From Proteromonas lacertae (lineage: Eukaryota > Sar > Bigyra > Opalinata > Proteromonadidae), in the NCBI GenBank assembly GCA_002245135.1, contig NGBS01000886.1:1-64000 (forward strand): a DNA stretch of 64,000 nucleotides, written 5' to 3'. Shown piece by piece: positions 12,740-24,737 of the stretch. Under the pieces are notes generated by a model. The model was not told the origin of the DNA. It was given only the letters and a program-made list of their open reading frames with translations, and ran no database searches. The position numbers and the translations under genes are program-made. Every line of letters starts with the position of its first letter. The stretch's first letter is position 1.

Positions 12740-12778
12740 ACAAAATTAATAATTTAAAATGAATAATAAAATAAAAAA

Positions 12779-15700
12779 CTATACTATCTGATGTTTATTC
12801 TTGTGACATGATTCAATCGTTATATCTAATTTTGATAATGACTTTATAATCAAATCAATGCTTGTATTCTCTAATCTTACAGATATACTTACACGATTAG
12901 AACTATTTGAAGAAGGTAATGGACAAAAATATTCCATAATTCCACCACATTTAGTAATTTCATTCGAAATGGAGGATAACTGATTATCACTTCCATTAGA
13001 TTGAATAATAATTACATAACTCTTATTGGGTTCTTTTATTTCTTCACATTTCGAAATGATTTCATCTAATGAAGGCCTATCATCTGGATTATGTTTTATC
13101 ATTGACTGTATCAATTCAAACGTTGATTCATTCATTCTACTCTCATAATACTTAGGAAATACACCATTCTTCGCTTGTTTAAACACCATGTATTTTTCCA
13201 TTGTAGTAGAAAATGAAGGTAAAAACATTTCAAAGAAAACCATTCCTAGTGAGAATATATCAGTTCTATGGTCATAATGGCTACTAGATAGTTGTTCAGG
13301 ACTAACATACAATATTGAACCTAAACCAGCTGTATATCCTTCACCAATCATTTCTGTATTATTATTATTGTGATGTTTATTGTGGTTGATTATACTCTTT
13401 TCATTTGTTCGAGATATTCCAAAATCACCTAATCTCACGTTATCATCATTATGAAAGAAGATATTCTCAGGTTTAACATCACGATGGATCATTCCACTTT
13501 TATGAATATATTTTAATGCTTTGGAGATTTGTATAATGATTTCTACTTTTTCTTTCTCTTGAACATCAGGTGGTGGATTTAATAATTTATCTTTAAGTGT
13601 TCCTTGTCCACAATATTCCATTTGTATATATAAAATATATTCCCAATCTTGAGAATAAGGTATTTCAGTAATAGAAGTTGTAGCTGGAACAGTATCACTG
13701 TTATTGTCGTTATGATCATTATTATTATCATGATTATAATCTTTACTAGATTTTCTTAATTGTGGTGATATTTTTAATACTTTTTTATTTCTTTGTTTTG
13801 ATGGAGATTGTTCTTCCAATTGTTTGTGTGATGTTGAAGAAGACAATGGTGTTGGTGTTAATGGAGTAGTGACATGGGATGAATTCATCATTTCGTCATA
13901 AACAGTATGAGGAGTATAATCTTGAAATATTATACTATTACTACTGGTTGATGAAGATTTGGTTGATAATAATGAATGATTATGTTTATTCTTTTTATCT
14001 TTATCTTTATTTTCAATTTTGTATTTGATATCTTTTAATATTTTATGTTCATCTTCATCACCATCTAATTCATTATCAGCATAACTTGAACATTCGGAAT
14101 AACTTGATTCTGTTCGTTGAAATAATGAATCTTTTGTATTACTGTTAATACTTGACTTTGTTCTAAATAGTGAATCTTTTGTTGTATTTGATTCAGATCT
14201 AAATAATGAATCGGTTGTATCATTAACACTTCTTTGGAATAAAGAATCTTTTGTATTATCATTTTCACTATCATCACTTTCTTCACTTTCTTCATTGCTA
14301 CTACTACTACTACTACTGTTTATATTACAATTATTATTATTGTATAAATGTAAAGAAAATCCATTATTATTATTATTATCATAATCATTTGATTCTGTTT
14401 CATCTCTTCCAAAATCACTACTATCAGCTGTTTTTCTACTATTCTTTCTACAATAATTCCTTTTATTTTTATTCTTACAAACTTCTTCTTCTTCTTTTTC
14501 TTCTTCTTCTTCACTATCATCATCATCATCTTCTTCTTCTTCTTCTTCTTCTTCTTCGCCATTATCTAATGTAAATGTTCCTTTTTCTACAGCTTCATAC
14601 CAAGCTTGATAATATCGAACTATATTCTGATGATGTAATTTTGCCATTAACCTAACTTCACTGATTGTTGTAGCTGTATTAATCTTCAATGTAATTGGTA
14701 TTTTCTTTACTGCATACATACTTTCATCAATTATTCTTTTAGTTAAAAATACTTTGCTAAAACCACCTGAACCTATACATTGTAATTCAGTGAAATTAGA
14801 TGAATATTGATTGAAGGAAAGTGGAATAGTTTCACCTCCTACTGATATAGAGATTGGTGAACTAGCTGGAAATAGTGGTGGAGAAGAATCTGATTTTAAA
14901 TCAAATGATTCGGGTGATGGTGTTCGGGATGGATTATTATTATTATTGTAATTAACTAATATAATTTCACTTGGAGTTGTATTTATATTTGTAATTACAT
15001 TTGTAAGAATAATAGATTCTGGAGAGGAGGATGAATTAGACAATTCTTTCTTTTTATTCATCATAATCATATCATCATCATTAGTAATAGTAGTAGTATT
15101 ATTATCTTGGAGTAATTGATTACAATGAGTTGGTGACAATAACACTTCATTCTCATCTGGATTAATTGAGGTTGATACAGATCGAGTCTCATGAACAGTT
15201 GTAGGTTGTATAGTTGGTGAATTATTTATAAGAATAATATTCTTAGTTTTATAATACTGTCTTCTTAATAAATACAAGGCAACTATTGAAATAGTAGTTA
15301 AACAAGTTATAATATATAATAACAATCTCAAATAACTACTCTCTTCAGTTTGTAAATCAGTTGTATCTATAAGTTTTTAAATATAAATTATGAATATACT
15401 ACAAACACCCTCAATTGTTAATGTATGAGTATGAGAAACAAATGGAAATATTTTATGTTCTATTTATATAAAATAATTAATAATTAATATTATACTCTTA
15501 TTAATGACTAGATCTTTCTTCATATCTTGTGTAGGTAATGCATATTCAAACCCATCAACATCATGGATTATCTTCTTAGTAACATGTTCATTATATTTAA
15601 CTACTTCATGGGAATTAATACTATAATGATTTAATTCAATTGTTTGTGTTGATGTTGTAACAAATGATGATGTTGTTGTTGTTTCTGTAGTAGTTAATGA

Positions 15701-16977
15701 TCCATCAATTAAAAACAACTTTCCATTTTTATTAATTCCATGTAAATGAACGATTCGATCGTTTAATTTATAAGTCCATAATACTTGAGAATTAGACTAT
15801 ATAAATATATATAAATATATACTTTATCAATCGCCTTTATATTATTATGAGCTATTGTAATATCAGGATAAACTGCCATTAATGAACTATCAATATGTTT
15901 GCGTGTTTTATAATTGAATGAAACAGATGATAATGTATAATTCCATCTCAATGTTGCTGAATGAGTATCAAAACATCGTACATTCTGATTGATTCTTGAA
16001 ATATATAATATCTCTTCATCGTAATTATCAGATGGACAATATTGTGATATAAAATCACCTTTCATTACATACTTTAATGATCCATCTTTCTAAATACATA
16101 AAAAATATAACTTTATACAATATTTAATGCAAAGATGATAGTATCTTTATCTCCTGACAGTATTTGATCATTATCTGAATTGATCCAATTTATTATGTAA
16201 TTAGTAGATGCTATTATCTGTTGCGTTGTTATTGGCAGACGATATAAACCATTGTCATAAGAAAGATTGATTGATCCATCCAAACCTGGTATTATATTAC
16301 GGAAATTTGACACATGTGTTGAAACTAATAATATATAATAATAATAGTAATTATACTGTTAAATAAATTTGACATTGTTGAGGATTGATTTGAATGTAAT
16401 TTTGATGTTACTAAAGGATTTCCCAACTTGATTGACCATAATAAACTACCTGTCCAAGCATCCAATGCAAGGACTGAACCGTCAATTACAGTAGCTAAAA
16501 GCATTGAGGGAATTTCTTCAGTAATAGCAGGTGAAGAAGTTGAACCTTTACCAATTTTATTATCTTCAATCTATTGATGATATTATAGATAGAAGACATA
16601 CTGTTCCATCTTGATCAACGTCACAAAAAATAACACCTACGTCACTATAGATAATAAATGTATACATATTAGAGACATCATGAGGATCATCCATTTTATG
16701 TATGTTTTCATTAGATAGCGTAAAGATCACAAAGGAAGGGGATTTGAAGTTAATAAATTGGATTTGATTATTAAATAATTCTGAATTGATAAAAATGGTT
16801 CTAAAATTAAATATTATTTATTGTATGGCTATAGATATAAAAAAGAGAAGTTATAAAAAGAGAGTTTGATTTGATTGGCTTGAATCAAATTTTTTAATAA
16901 AGATCTTTTGAATAACCTCGTGTTGCTTTTATGTTATGAGTAATAAAAACATTACTTTCATTTTCATTTTCAATATT
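12779..16977 (-). CDS. EIF2AK3-like: PERK-type ER transmembrane eIF2-alpha kinase
   Basis: Predicted unfolded-protein-response sensor. The lumenal part (about 15450-16800) is a PQQ-like propeller with repeated strand motifs: L-D-A-W-T-G-S-L-L-W-S near 16430-16465, L-D-G-S-I-N-L-S, and L-R-W-N-Y-T-L. A single TM segment (near 15270-15325) precedes a kinase domain with G-S-G-G-F-S-K-V (residues 187-194 of the last exon), lysine about 209-210, H-R-D-V-K-P-E-N near 13485, D-F-G near 13425 and S-P-E-Q. As in PERK, PKR and GCN2 the lobes are split by a very long insert, here about 300 residues, with a poly-Glu block, Asn/Ser runs and repeated K-D-S-L-F phrases. About 75 residues follow the kinase. 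There is no KEN RNase domain, so it is not IRE1. Several introns lie in the lumenal part. Exon 1 is unresolved; 16977 is the first ATG with a hydrophobic leader but is followed by a stop, so the start is approximate. Confidence 0.75.
14515..14562 (-). repeat. Acidic codon repeat (poly-Glu/Asp) in the kinase insert
   Basis: Runs of TTC and ATC on the plus strand encode consecutive Glu and Asp residues in the PERK-type kinase insert. This is a slippage-prone trinucleotide tract. The Tyr/His-rich open frame on the plus strand opposite it is only its shadow. Confidence 0.8.
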
Positions 16978-17102
16978 TTATACTTGACACAAATATTATA
17001 ATAGAATTGAGTTAATCACTTAAATTAGGCAACAAACTATGTTATAAATCATTGTATCATTACAAATCAATCACAATCAACCATTTTGAAGGATTATATC
17101 TA

Positions 17103-17671
17103 TCATACGAAAGAATCAAGTAAAAACTCTTTAATTTTATCTACTGGTCCATCACAAAATATATCAGTTGTATATATATGAGTCCCCCATTTCGGATGAA
17201 GCAATACTTGACACATACCAGCATTCATTACAGTATATCCTCTCAGAGTTTGGTATATATCAATATCATAACACATTGAAGATCCTGGATTCTTTTGCTA
17301 TTCAAAACAATTACAATATTTGATTTCATACAGGGACTCCAGAAGTTGGATCAATAAAATCAGCCCATTTGTTATTATCACTGCATATCTTAACAAATTT
17401 TTCTGCTGATACCATAAACTATATTAATATTTATAATAATAGCACTTAAAAATACTTTATGTAATAAATCTTTCTTTTCTACTTCAACTTCTTCTCCTAC
17501 ACTACACATATCGTTTTTCATATAATAACAAACGCAAATTACCAGTGAACCATCTTGAATTGGTTTTGAAAACAACCATTTCAATTCTTGAGTGAGTTGC
17601 AATGAAAGTTTATGAACTGTAATATCCAATGTATTTGATATTTCATGCGAAAAGACTAATTGGTTTGGCAT
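17103..17671 (-). CDS. MMADHC: MMADHC-like cobalamin trafficking protein
   Basis: Homologue of the cblD protein, which partners MMACHC and directs cytosolic or mitochondrial delivery of vitamin B12 cofactor to methionine synthase and methylmalonyl-CoA mutase. After removal of two introns (17419-17455 and 17298-17331) the C-terminal half contains F-V-K-I-C...Y/W-A-D-F-I-D-P-T-S-G, G-Y-T-V, then L-H-P-K-W-G-T-H-I, the diagnostic MMADHC pattern (W-A-D-F-I-D-P-S-S-G and W-G-T-H). At about 165 residues it corresponds to the conserved core and lacks the long N-terminal targeting region of the animal protein. It is divergent from the CS-domain gene, with 59 nt between starts. Its presence implies B12 use by the organism. 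Confidence 0.75.
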
Positions 17672-17730
17672 TTCAATAAAAAGAAAAAAAAATAGAACAA
17701 GCTCAATTTGACTGGTTTGACTTAGAAAAT

Positions 17731-19889
17731 ATGGATTCCCATCCAGTCAAAAATGAGTATTACAATGGTTATCAATATAATAACCCACCAAATTCACAAA
17801 CGAACCAGAATAATAGATATACCTATACAAATCAAGATTATAATCCATATTATAATAACAATCGATAGTATATATGTTTTATAAAATTTAAAATAGCCAA
17901 AATATTGGATACCAAAACTATAATAGTCAGAATAATGGATATCAACAAAGAAGAAGTAATAACAATACAGATTATAGAAATAACAGATCGAGGCCATATA
18001 ACGCATATTATAATAATCAACAAAACCGTCAAAACTATTACAACAATTATGATAATAGATCTTATCAAAATAATCAATATAATAATAATATGAATAACAA
18101 TCAACCAAAAGCCTCATCATCTTGCTGGACAGAAAGGAGTAATAGAGATAACAATGACAGTTGGATACATCCCTGTGATAATAAAATTGTAAATGACGTT
18201 AAAAGAGAAGCTCCACCTCCATATTATACATCCAGAGCTGAAATTAATAGAAACAAATCAAGTTGGACAGATAATGTTAAATATTCACTATCACAACAGC
18301 AACAACAACAATATACAACTAAAAAAGTATTTGGTAGACAAAGATGTATAGAATTATTAATAAATTATATATATATATATAGTTAATCCTTCATCGAATG
18401 GAGAAGATACTTATGTTCCCAATAAATTAATATTTAATCAACCAAGAAGCAAAATGCCTAATTACGTTAATAATAATATTACAAACAGTTTTACATCATC
18501 CAGATATGATGAATCTAAGAATGGTATAATATAATTAATTAAATAAATAATTTCTTTTTTTTTGAGTAGATTGGATTATTTCAACACCAACAGATGATAT
18601 TACTCCAACGAAAACGCCGACAACTGAGGATGAATCAAGGCCTTATCGTGCAACACCAAAAACAATAATAACTGATGATAAACTAGCAAAATGTATAATA
18701 ATAATAATATAATCATAATTATATTTGTTTATAGTATATACAATGGTGAAAAAGACATTTTTGAATATTACAATAAAATTAAACAAAGCATATCCAAATA
18801 CAACAGTTAATGATGTGATAGTAAAGATTCATGATGGAAACTTGATAGATATTACTGTAAAGGATGAAATAATAGTGAAAAATGAAGAAACATTTTCTGC
18901 ATTAAATGATGAAAGTACTGTAATATCAATTGATGAAAATACATCACAGATTATTTTATTCTTCAAATTGAAACAAAGAGGGATGTGGTCATGTTTCTTT
19001 AAGAATGAAGCAATTAATGTCAATAGTGTAAGAGTATTTGATTCACAGGAAACGTATATATATATATATTTATAATATATATTTTAGACGTTTTACAACA
19101 CACGGTTTAGGATATGAAATAACAACACCAACTATAGAAGACTCTGAATCTACATCAAAAGATGATTGTAAAAACAGTAAATATCCCTATGAATATAAAC
19201 AAGATTCAGAATATGTAACAATTACATTCAAAAATATACATCCCAGTATAACTACTAAAGAAATAACAGTTTATATAAGAGATGAGAATTTGAAGATAGT
19301 GATAGATAATGAAACTGCATTAGAAGGAATATTATATTCGACTTACTATAAAGATTATTCATATCGTATTGATAGAAACGTATTAACTGTTCAAATACAT
19401 AAATCAGTAATGTTTCAGAAATGGGATCAATTATTTAAAAAAGTGATTGTTGGATGTGAATCGTTTGGTGATGAAGAAGTTGTAGTAATATTTGTTAATC
19501 AAAGCAATGAAAAGAAGAAAAGGGTTATATATACATCAGATGAAATTAATTCAACAATATTAGCAGAAAAGATTATCAATGATCAGTGTAAAATAGGACC
19601 AAAAACATATCTTAGATGTTTAAAAGATATCGTTATTCCATTTTCATCTATTTCTGTGTATTTATGCAGTAGAAGTGATTCTTATATTGAATATACAGGT
19701 CCAAATGAGATATTGACGTATATGGTAGGGAAATCAGTGTATGGAAATGGTGTAGTATTTTTATATGATACTGTTAGGAATAAGTTAGTTTCAATTAATG
19801 ATTCTTACACAAATATAATTTTTGAAAAGATGGATAGAAATGAGTCTAGCCATGTAGTACAGTTTTATTCTGCTGGCTGCCAAACTTAA
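17731..19889 (+). CDS. Tandem CS-domain (p23/NudC-like) protein with Asn/Tyr/Gln-rich N-terminus
   Basis: After five short introns are removed one continuous frame results. For example GTATAT...AATAG near 17873-17900, one near 18343-18382, one ending 18734 that joins L-A-K to L-Y-T-M-V, and one near 19053-19087. The first 130 or so residues are almost entirely N, Y, Q and R (prion-like). They are followed by a Ser/Pro-containing linker with T-P-T-D-D and T-P-T-K-T-P. Two CS-type beta-sandwich domains follow (about 18745-19065 and 19200-19445), each with the closing hydrophobic-W-x-x-L/C-F pattern (M-W-S-C-F-F-K; K-W-D-Q-L-F-K-K), then a 140-residue C-terminal region I do not recognise. CS domains usually bind HSP90 or fold client proteins. 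The function here is inferred only. Confidence 0.65.
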
Positions 19890-19995
19890 ACGTTATTTTT
19901 TTATTTAAATATATGTTTATAGTGTTTAATTTTGAAAAAATAGAAAATTGACATATTTACATGTAATAATTACAATAATTGGTAATTTAAAAAAT

Positions 19996-22849
19996 ATGGA
20001 AGAACCACCAAACCATCTACATTATCCAGAAAATAAAAGAAAATCTAGATGGGCAATTATGATCATAACAATGTTAATTGTGGCAAACATCTTAGTATAC
20101 ACATATTTCTCTAAATATCTATTAGCTGTTATGTTTCTTCTCTTTTGGAGGTAAAAAACAAAATGGTGTTCTATATAATCATAATCCATCTAAGAATATG
20201 AGAGAACAGAAAACAGGAGAGAAAATATGTGATTGTAAGTTATTTGATTCTCCACCTATTGAAGCAGATCCAAAAACTAGAATCTTCCCACTACCACAAA
20301 AAATATCGTATATTATAAATCATTTTTCTAATTGTTATAATAAATTCTATAGAATAGGTACTTCATCTTCCAAACTATCAAATATAATCTCATTTACAGT
20401 AAAATATCCAGCATCAATAGATCATGAATTTCTCAAAGAAGTAATTGAACATCAATGTTCTATTATTGGTAGAGTTATCACACCAAATGAAAATCAGCAG
20501 GATCATTCATCCTCTTCAATTACAATTGATAATATAAATATAAATATTGATAGTTCAACAGATGCAAAAGTCAATGAATATCCTCAATATCCAATGAATG
20601 AAGATTATGAAATAACAATCAATTCAAACAACATAATCATCAAATCACAAACAATATATGGATCAATAAGAGGAATGGAATCATTTATACAGTTTACAAC
20701 ACCGATTAATACAGTAGTGCCTTATCCAACTACAATTATTGATTCTCCAAGATTCAAATGGAGAGGATTGTTATTAGATTCAAGTAGACACTATTATCCA
20801 GTTAGTTATATAAAGAAAGTAATTGATGGTTTGAGTTATAATAAATATAACACTTTACATTGGCATATAAGTGATGCAATTTCATTTCCATTAGATATAC
20901 CAAAGTATCCAGATTTAGCAAGAAAGACATCACACAATGGTCAAATATATAAAGAAGAAGATATTAAAGAGTTGGTTAATTATGCAAAAATAAGAGGAAT
21001 AAGAATTGTACCTGAAATTGACAGTCCTGCACATACAGCTGCATTGTATAAATATGATAAAGAAATGATTGTTACATGTAATGAACCAAATTTTGATGAG
21101 TTTACTGTGATTGATAAATATATCATAAATCCAATCAATCCTAAAACAATTAAGTTAATTGAAGATATTTATGATTATATTACTTCTTTATTTCCAGACA
21201 GATATTTTCATTTAGGAGGAGATGAAATTGATATATCTTATTGGAATTGTGATGATAAAATAAATAAATATGCAGAAAGTAAAGGTATAACAGTAGAAAA
21301 AATGTTACAAGACTATTTAGTCCATATAAGTGATTATGTTCAAAATAAAAACAAAATAGTTTTGTTCTGGGAAGGTGCATTTGAAAGTGGTGCATCTTTG
21401 AACAAATTTGTTGCTAAAGAATCATGGAAATGTTGGTCAAATGTTGGATATGATTCATTTGCAGAATCTGTTAAATCTGGTAGACAAAGTTTACAAGCAA
21501 GTTGTAATTATTTAGACTTTAATGCAGTTTGGCCTGAGTATTATACTCATGATATTATAAAGACTGTTACTATTACATCATTGAATGAGAAATCTCCTTA
21601 TATATTAGGAGGAGAAGCTGCTGTTTGGAGTGAAAGAATTGATATTACAACTTTGGAATATAGAATATGGCCAAGAGCTTCTGCTGTATTAGAGACATTA
21701 TGGAGAGAACAAGATGTATATATATATTTATTTATTTTTGTTTATTATCTTATTAGTCAGTTTCTACTGCTTTAACAAGACTCAATGTATGGGCTGAAAG
21801 GCTTAGAAGAAGAGGAATTATGGTTGCTCCATTTAGTAAAGATTCAATACCAACTACAGCAGAATCTAAATCAAATGATGGTTATAGTGGAATGATTGTT
21901 GAAGCAAATGTATATTTTGATTTGTTTCTGTTAATATAATATGATTAGTTTGACAGTTATCCACCCTCAGTATCTCAAAAGACTCAAAGAAATACAACCG
22001 ATGTTAATACATCAATAATGATTGTATGGAATGACTTTTTTTTAATATAATATAGTTTGATATTCCTAGAATTGCACAGAATAGAGATAATTTTGAAAGA
22101 TTAATTCAATCTACACTTCCTACATATTTGTTTTTATATGATACAATGGTTACAGAACCATCATTTGTACATTTTGCAACATCCAATGGTTATGCATATA
22201 GCCATATTATGAGAGGAGTTAAATCATTAGCAATACTAAGTTCAAATCCATTTTCAATAGTGAAAGAAGTAAAAGATCAATTTGATTATGGTTTTATTCA
22301 TATTAAAGTTGGTGATATTAACTTTATTGTATAATAATAATAATTATTATTATTACATATTTAATAGAGTATTCATTTAAGTGAAAAAACTCCATCTAAA
22401 CAAATTCAAGAAATAGATGAAATACTGAAATATACTGAACCATTTAATTCAGAAGTATGATTATAAAAATGATTAAAATTATTATTATTAGAAAATCGTA
22501 TTAGTAGGAATATTCAACTCATTAAGTCAAATTGATAAAGATAAACATCAAACAGTTGTTAGTTCAAATGAAGCTAATATATTTGTTGAAAACAATGTGA
22601 TTAATTATGATACAATCAAACACATTAATTCCAAGCAATTTAAGGACATTTCAGTGAACTTAGACACATTCAGATTATCTGATGTATATTTATCAATATT
22701 AATATATATTATAATAGAAAACTATGGTTAGAAGTGATTATATATTTGTTAATAATGTTATGAAGTTTGATGAAGAGCCAAAATGTATTTCAAAAACAGT
22801 TGAATTTGATATATCAAACCATATACCATTCTTATGTAGTTACAAGTGA
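19996..22849 (+). CDS. Type II membrane beta-N-acetylhexosaminidase (GH20) with extra C-terminal domain
   Basis: Removes terminal beta-GlcNAc/GalNAc from glycans in the secretory or lysosomal system. A short cytoplasmic head (E-E-P-P-N-H) and a TM anchor (about 20050-20100) precede a Cys-containing stem. An intron at about 20097-20128 (GTATAC...TATTAG) joins the anchor to F-F-S-F-G-G-K-K, so the apparent frame change there is not a mutation. The GH20b domain is followed by the catalytic TIM barrel: L-H-W-H-I-S-D, P-E-I-D-S-P-A-H-T, the catalytic pair in H-L-G-G-D-E (near 21212), W-E-G, G-G-E-A-A-V-W-S-E and W-P-R-A-S-A-V-L-E-T-L-W. At least six introns lie from 21716 on. After the usual end of GH20 (about 22010) come about 220 more residues with no family I recognise, ending S-Y-K-stop. 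Confidence 0.85.
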
Positions 22850-23025
22850 TTTATAGTTAGTTTATTAATTATGGTTAATGATTAATATTTCTTAATATTA
22901 ATATCAATTTTTATCGGATTATTATCCACTTATTCACTAGAATTATTCATTTTATTATTAACACATCCACTAAAATTGGTATTCGAAAAACATATATTTG
23001 CTTAACCCCATTTTTCAAAACTATA

Positions 23026-24070
23026 ATGAAATGTATGGATTATTCAATCAAATTTGACGAAACTATAAATTGGAAAGATACATATGGCAGGAATAATAAA
23101 GATAAAAACTCAAAACATGTTCTCTGCTTTCCAGATCATAATTTGAAAGGCCATAGTGTATATTTGATTTATTTAAAAATCTTAGAGTAGCGAATTTTGT
23201 GGAAGAGAAATATATGCTAGCATAGAATGTAGAAAAGATGAAAATGTGTTGATATTAGGAATTATTAGCTTGGATGATGAGACAGATCAAATTTTGCATT
23301 TAAATGACTGTATAGCAATCAATGATTTGAATTGTTCATTACCTTTATACGTTGCTGAAGAGATTGATGAAAATGAAAGATATGTAATAAATAAAAAGCA
23401 TAAAGCATGGGTAATGAATGATAGATTATATAAAAATGGTCCGTATTATGCATTTTTTGTCTATTTGTTAATTGAAACTAAACTGTTAGGAAGATATAAA
23501 TGTGTAGCATATTCTAAATCTCCTCCATTTAAGATTGTGTCATCAAGAAGGTATAAATATACGGAAAACGATTTAAACAAATTCGAATTAAGTAAAAAAT
23601 CAACCATTTCATCAAAGAATGAAAAGATAAACAAGACAAAGAGTGATGAAGTTATAAGGGAATTATTAAATGATAGTAAAGATAAATATTCATTTCCATA
23701 TGGTTTTATCATGCCTCATATATATGATGAAGATAATAAAAATAGTGATAAACTTTATACTCCATATAATGATAAGAAAGTTATACAAAGAGGTGTAAAT
23801 TCACTTGAAACTATGAGCGAATTATATGAAGATATAATGAATGATGAATCTTCTGCTATTTATAAAGTGCGCTTAGCAGGTGATGTAAATGTTGAATTGA
23901 GATTAAGTGAAAAAAGAATGTTTGAAAAACCAAGAGATGAATTGAGTTATGTCGGTAAAAGTATTTCTAAAGCCAAATCAGATTTAGAAGAAAAAGGATT
24001 TGTATATTTAGATAGTTATGGTAATAAATTTAAAGTAACATCACCACATATTATAACAAAAATAAACTAA
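23026..24070 (+). CDS. Unassigned soluble protein
   Basis: ATG at 23026 and one 28-nt intron at 23158-23185 (joins H-S to S-S-E-F-C-G) give about 338 residues with no signal peptide or TM. The N-terminal half looks globular and beta-rich. It includes Y-K-C-V-A-Y-S-K-S-P-P-F-K-I-V-S-S-R-R near 23495-23555, a basic S-P-P-F-x-h-x-S-x-R phrase of the kind seen in some DNA-binding beta-sandwich factors; that resemblance is a guess. A charged Lys/Ser/Glu linker and a compact C-terminal segment (G-F-V-Y-L-D-S-Y-G-N-K-F-K-V) follow. The same strand is shared with the upstream hexosaminidase, 176 nt away. No function is proposed. Confidence 0.6.
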
Positions 24071-24284
24071 TTTATACAAATTTAAATAAACTCTAATGTT
24101 TTGTTTTTGTTGGATGTTTAACTCTAATATTGTCATTTAAACAACATTTTTTACAACAAATATCTATTGAATAACATCCGTTTTAGAAAAAGAAAGTAGT
24201 TAACTAATTGTTTAAGAAATCATTGTAAGTATCAAAGAAACATTATAATAAAATGAGATAATTGTATAATATAATAATAAGGTT

Positions 24285-24680
24285 TTACTCTTCTCCACTA
24301 CTTCCACTACTGCTTGAACTTGAACTACTTCTTGATCTACTTGATTCTTTTCTTTCAATAGTAGTTGTTGGAGCAGGGTTTGGATTACCTTCTTCTTTTC
24401 TTTCTAGAGCAGCTGGTGGTGGATTTGTTTTTACTTCCTTTGGTTTTTCACTTTCACTTTCGCTATCACTACTACTACTTCCACTATAACTAGAAGAATA
24501 ACTTGATCTACTTCCACTTCTCTTTCGGTTTAATTCTTCTTTCGGTTTTTCTTCTTCTTTCGGTTTTTCTTCTTCTTTAGGTTTTTCTTCTTCTTTCGGT
24601 TTTTCTTCTGCCTTCTTTATTTCTTCTTTTGGCTTTTCTTCTTTTAGTTTTTCTTCTTTAGGTTTTTCTTCTTCTTTAGG

Positions 24681-24737
<57 letters not shown>

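Noticed and set aside
14251-14574. Tyr/His/Leu-rich plus-strand open frame
   Set aside because: It is the reverse complement of the Asn/Glu/Lys low-complexity insert of the PERK-like kinase.
20090-20170. Frameshift between the TM anchor and catalytic part of the hexosaminidase
   Set aside because: A 30-odd-nt GTATAC...TATTAG intron restores the frame exactly; the upstream open frame simply runs through the intron.
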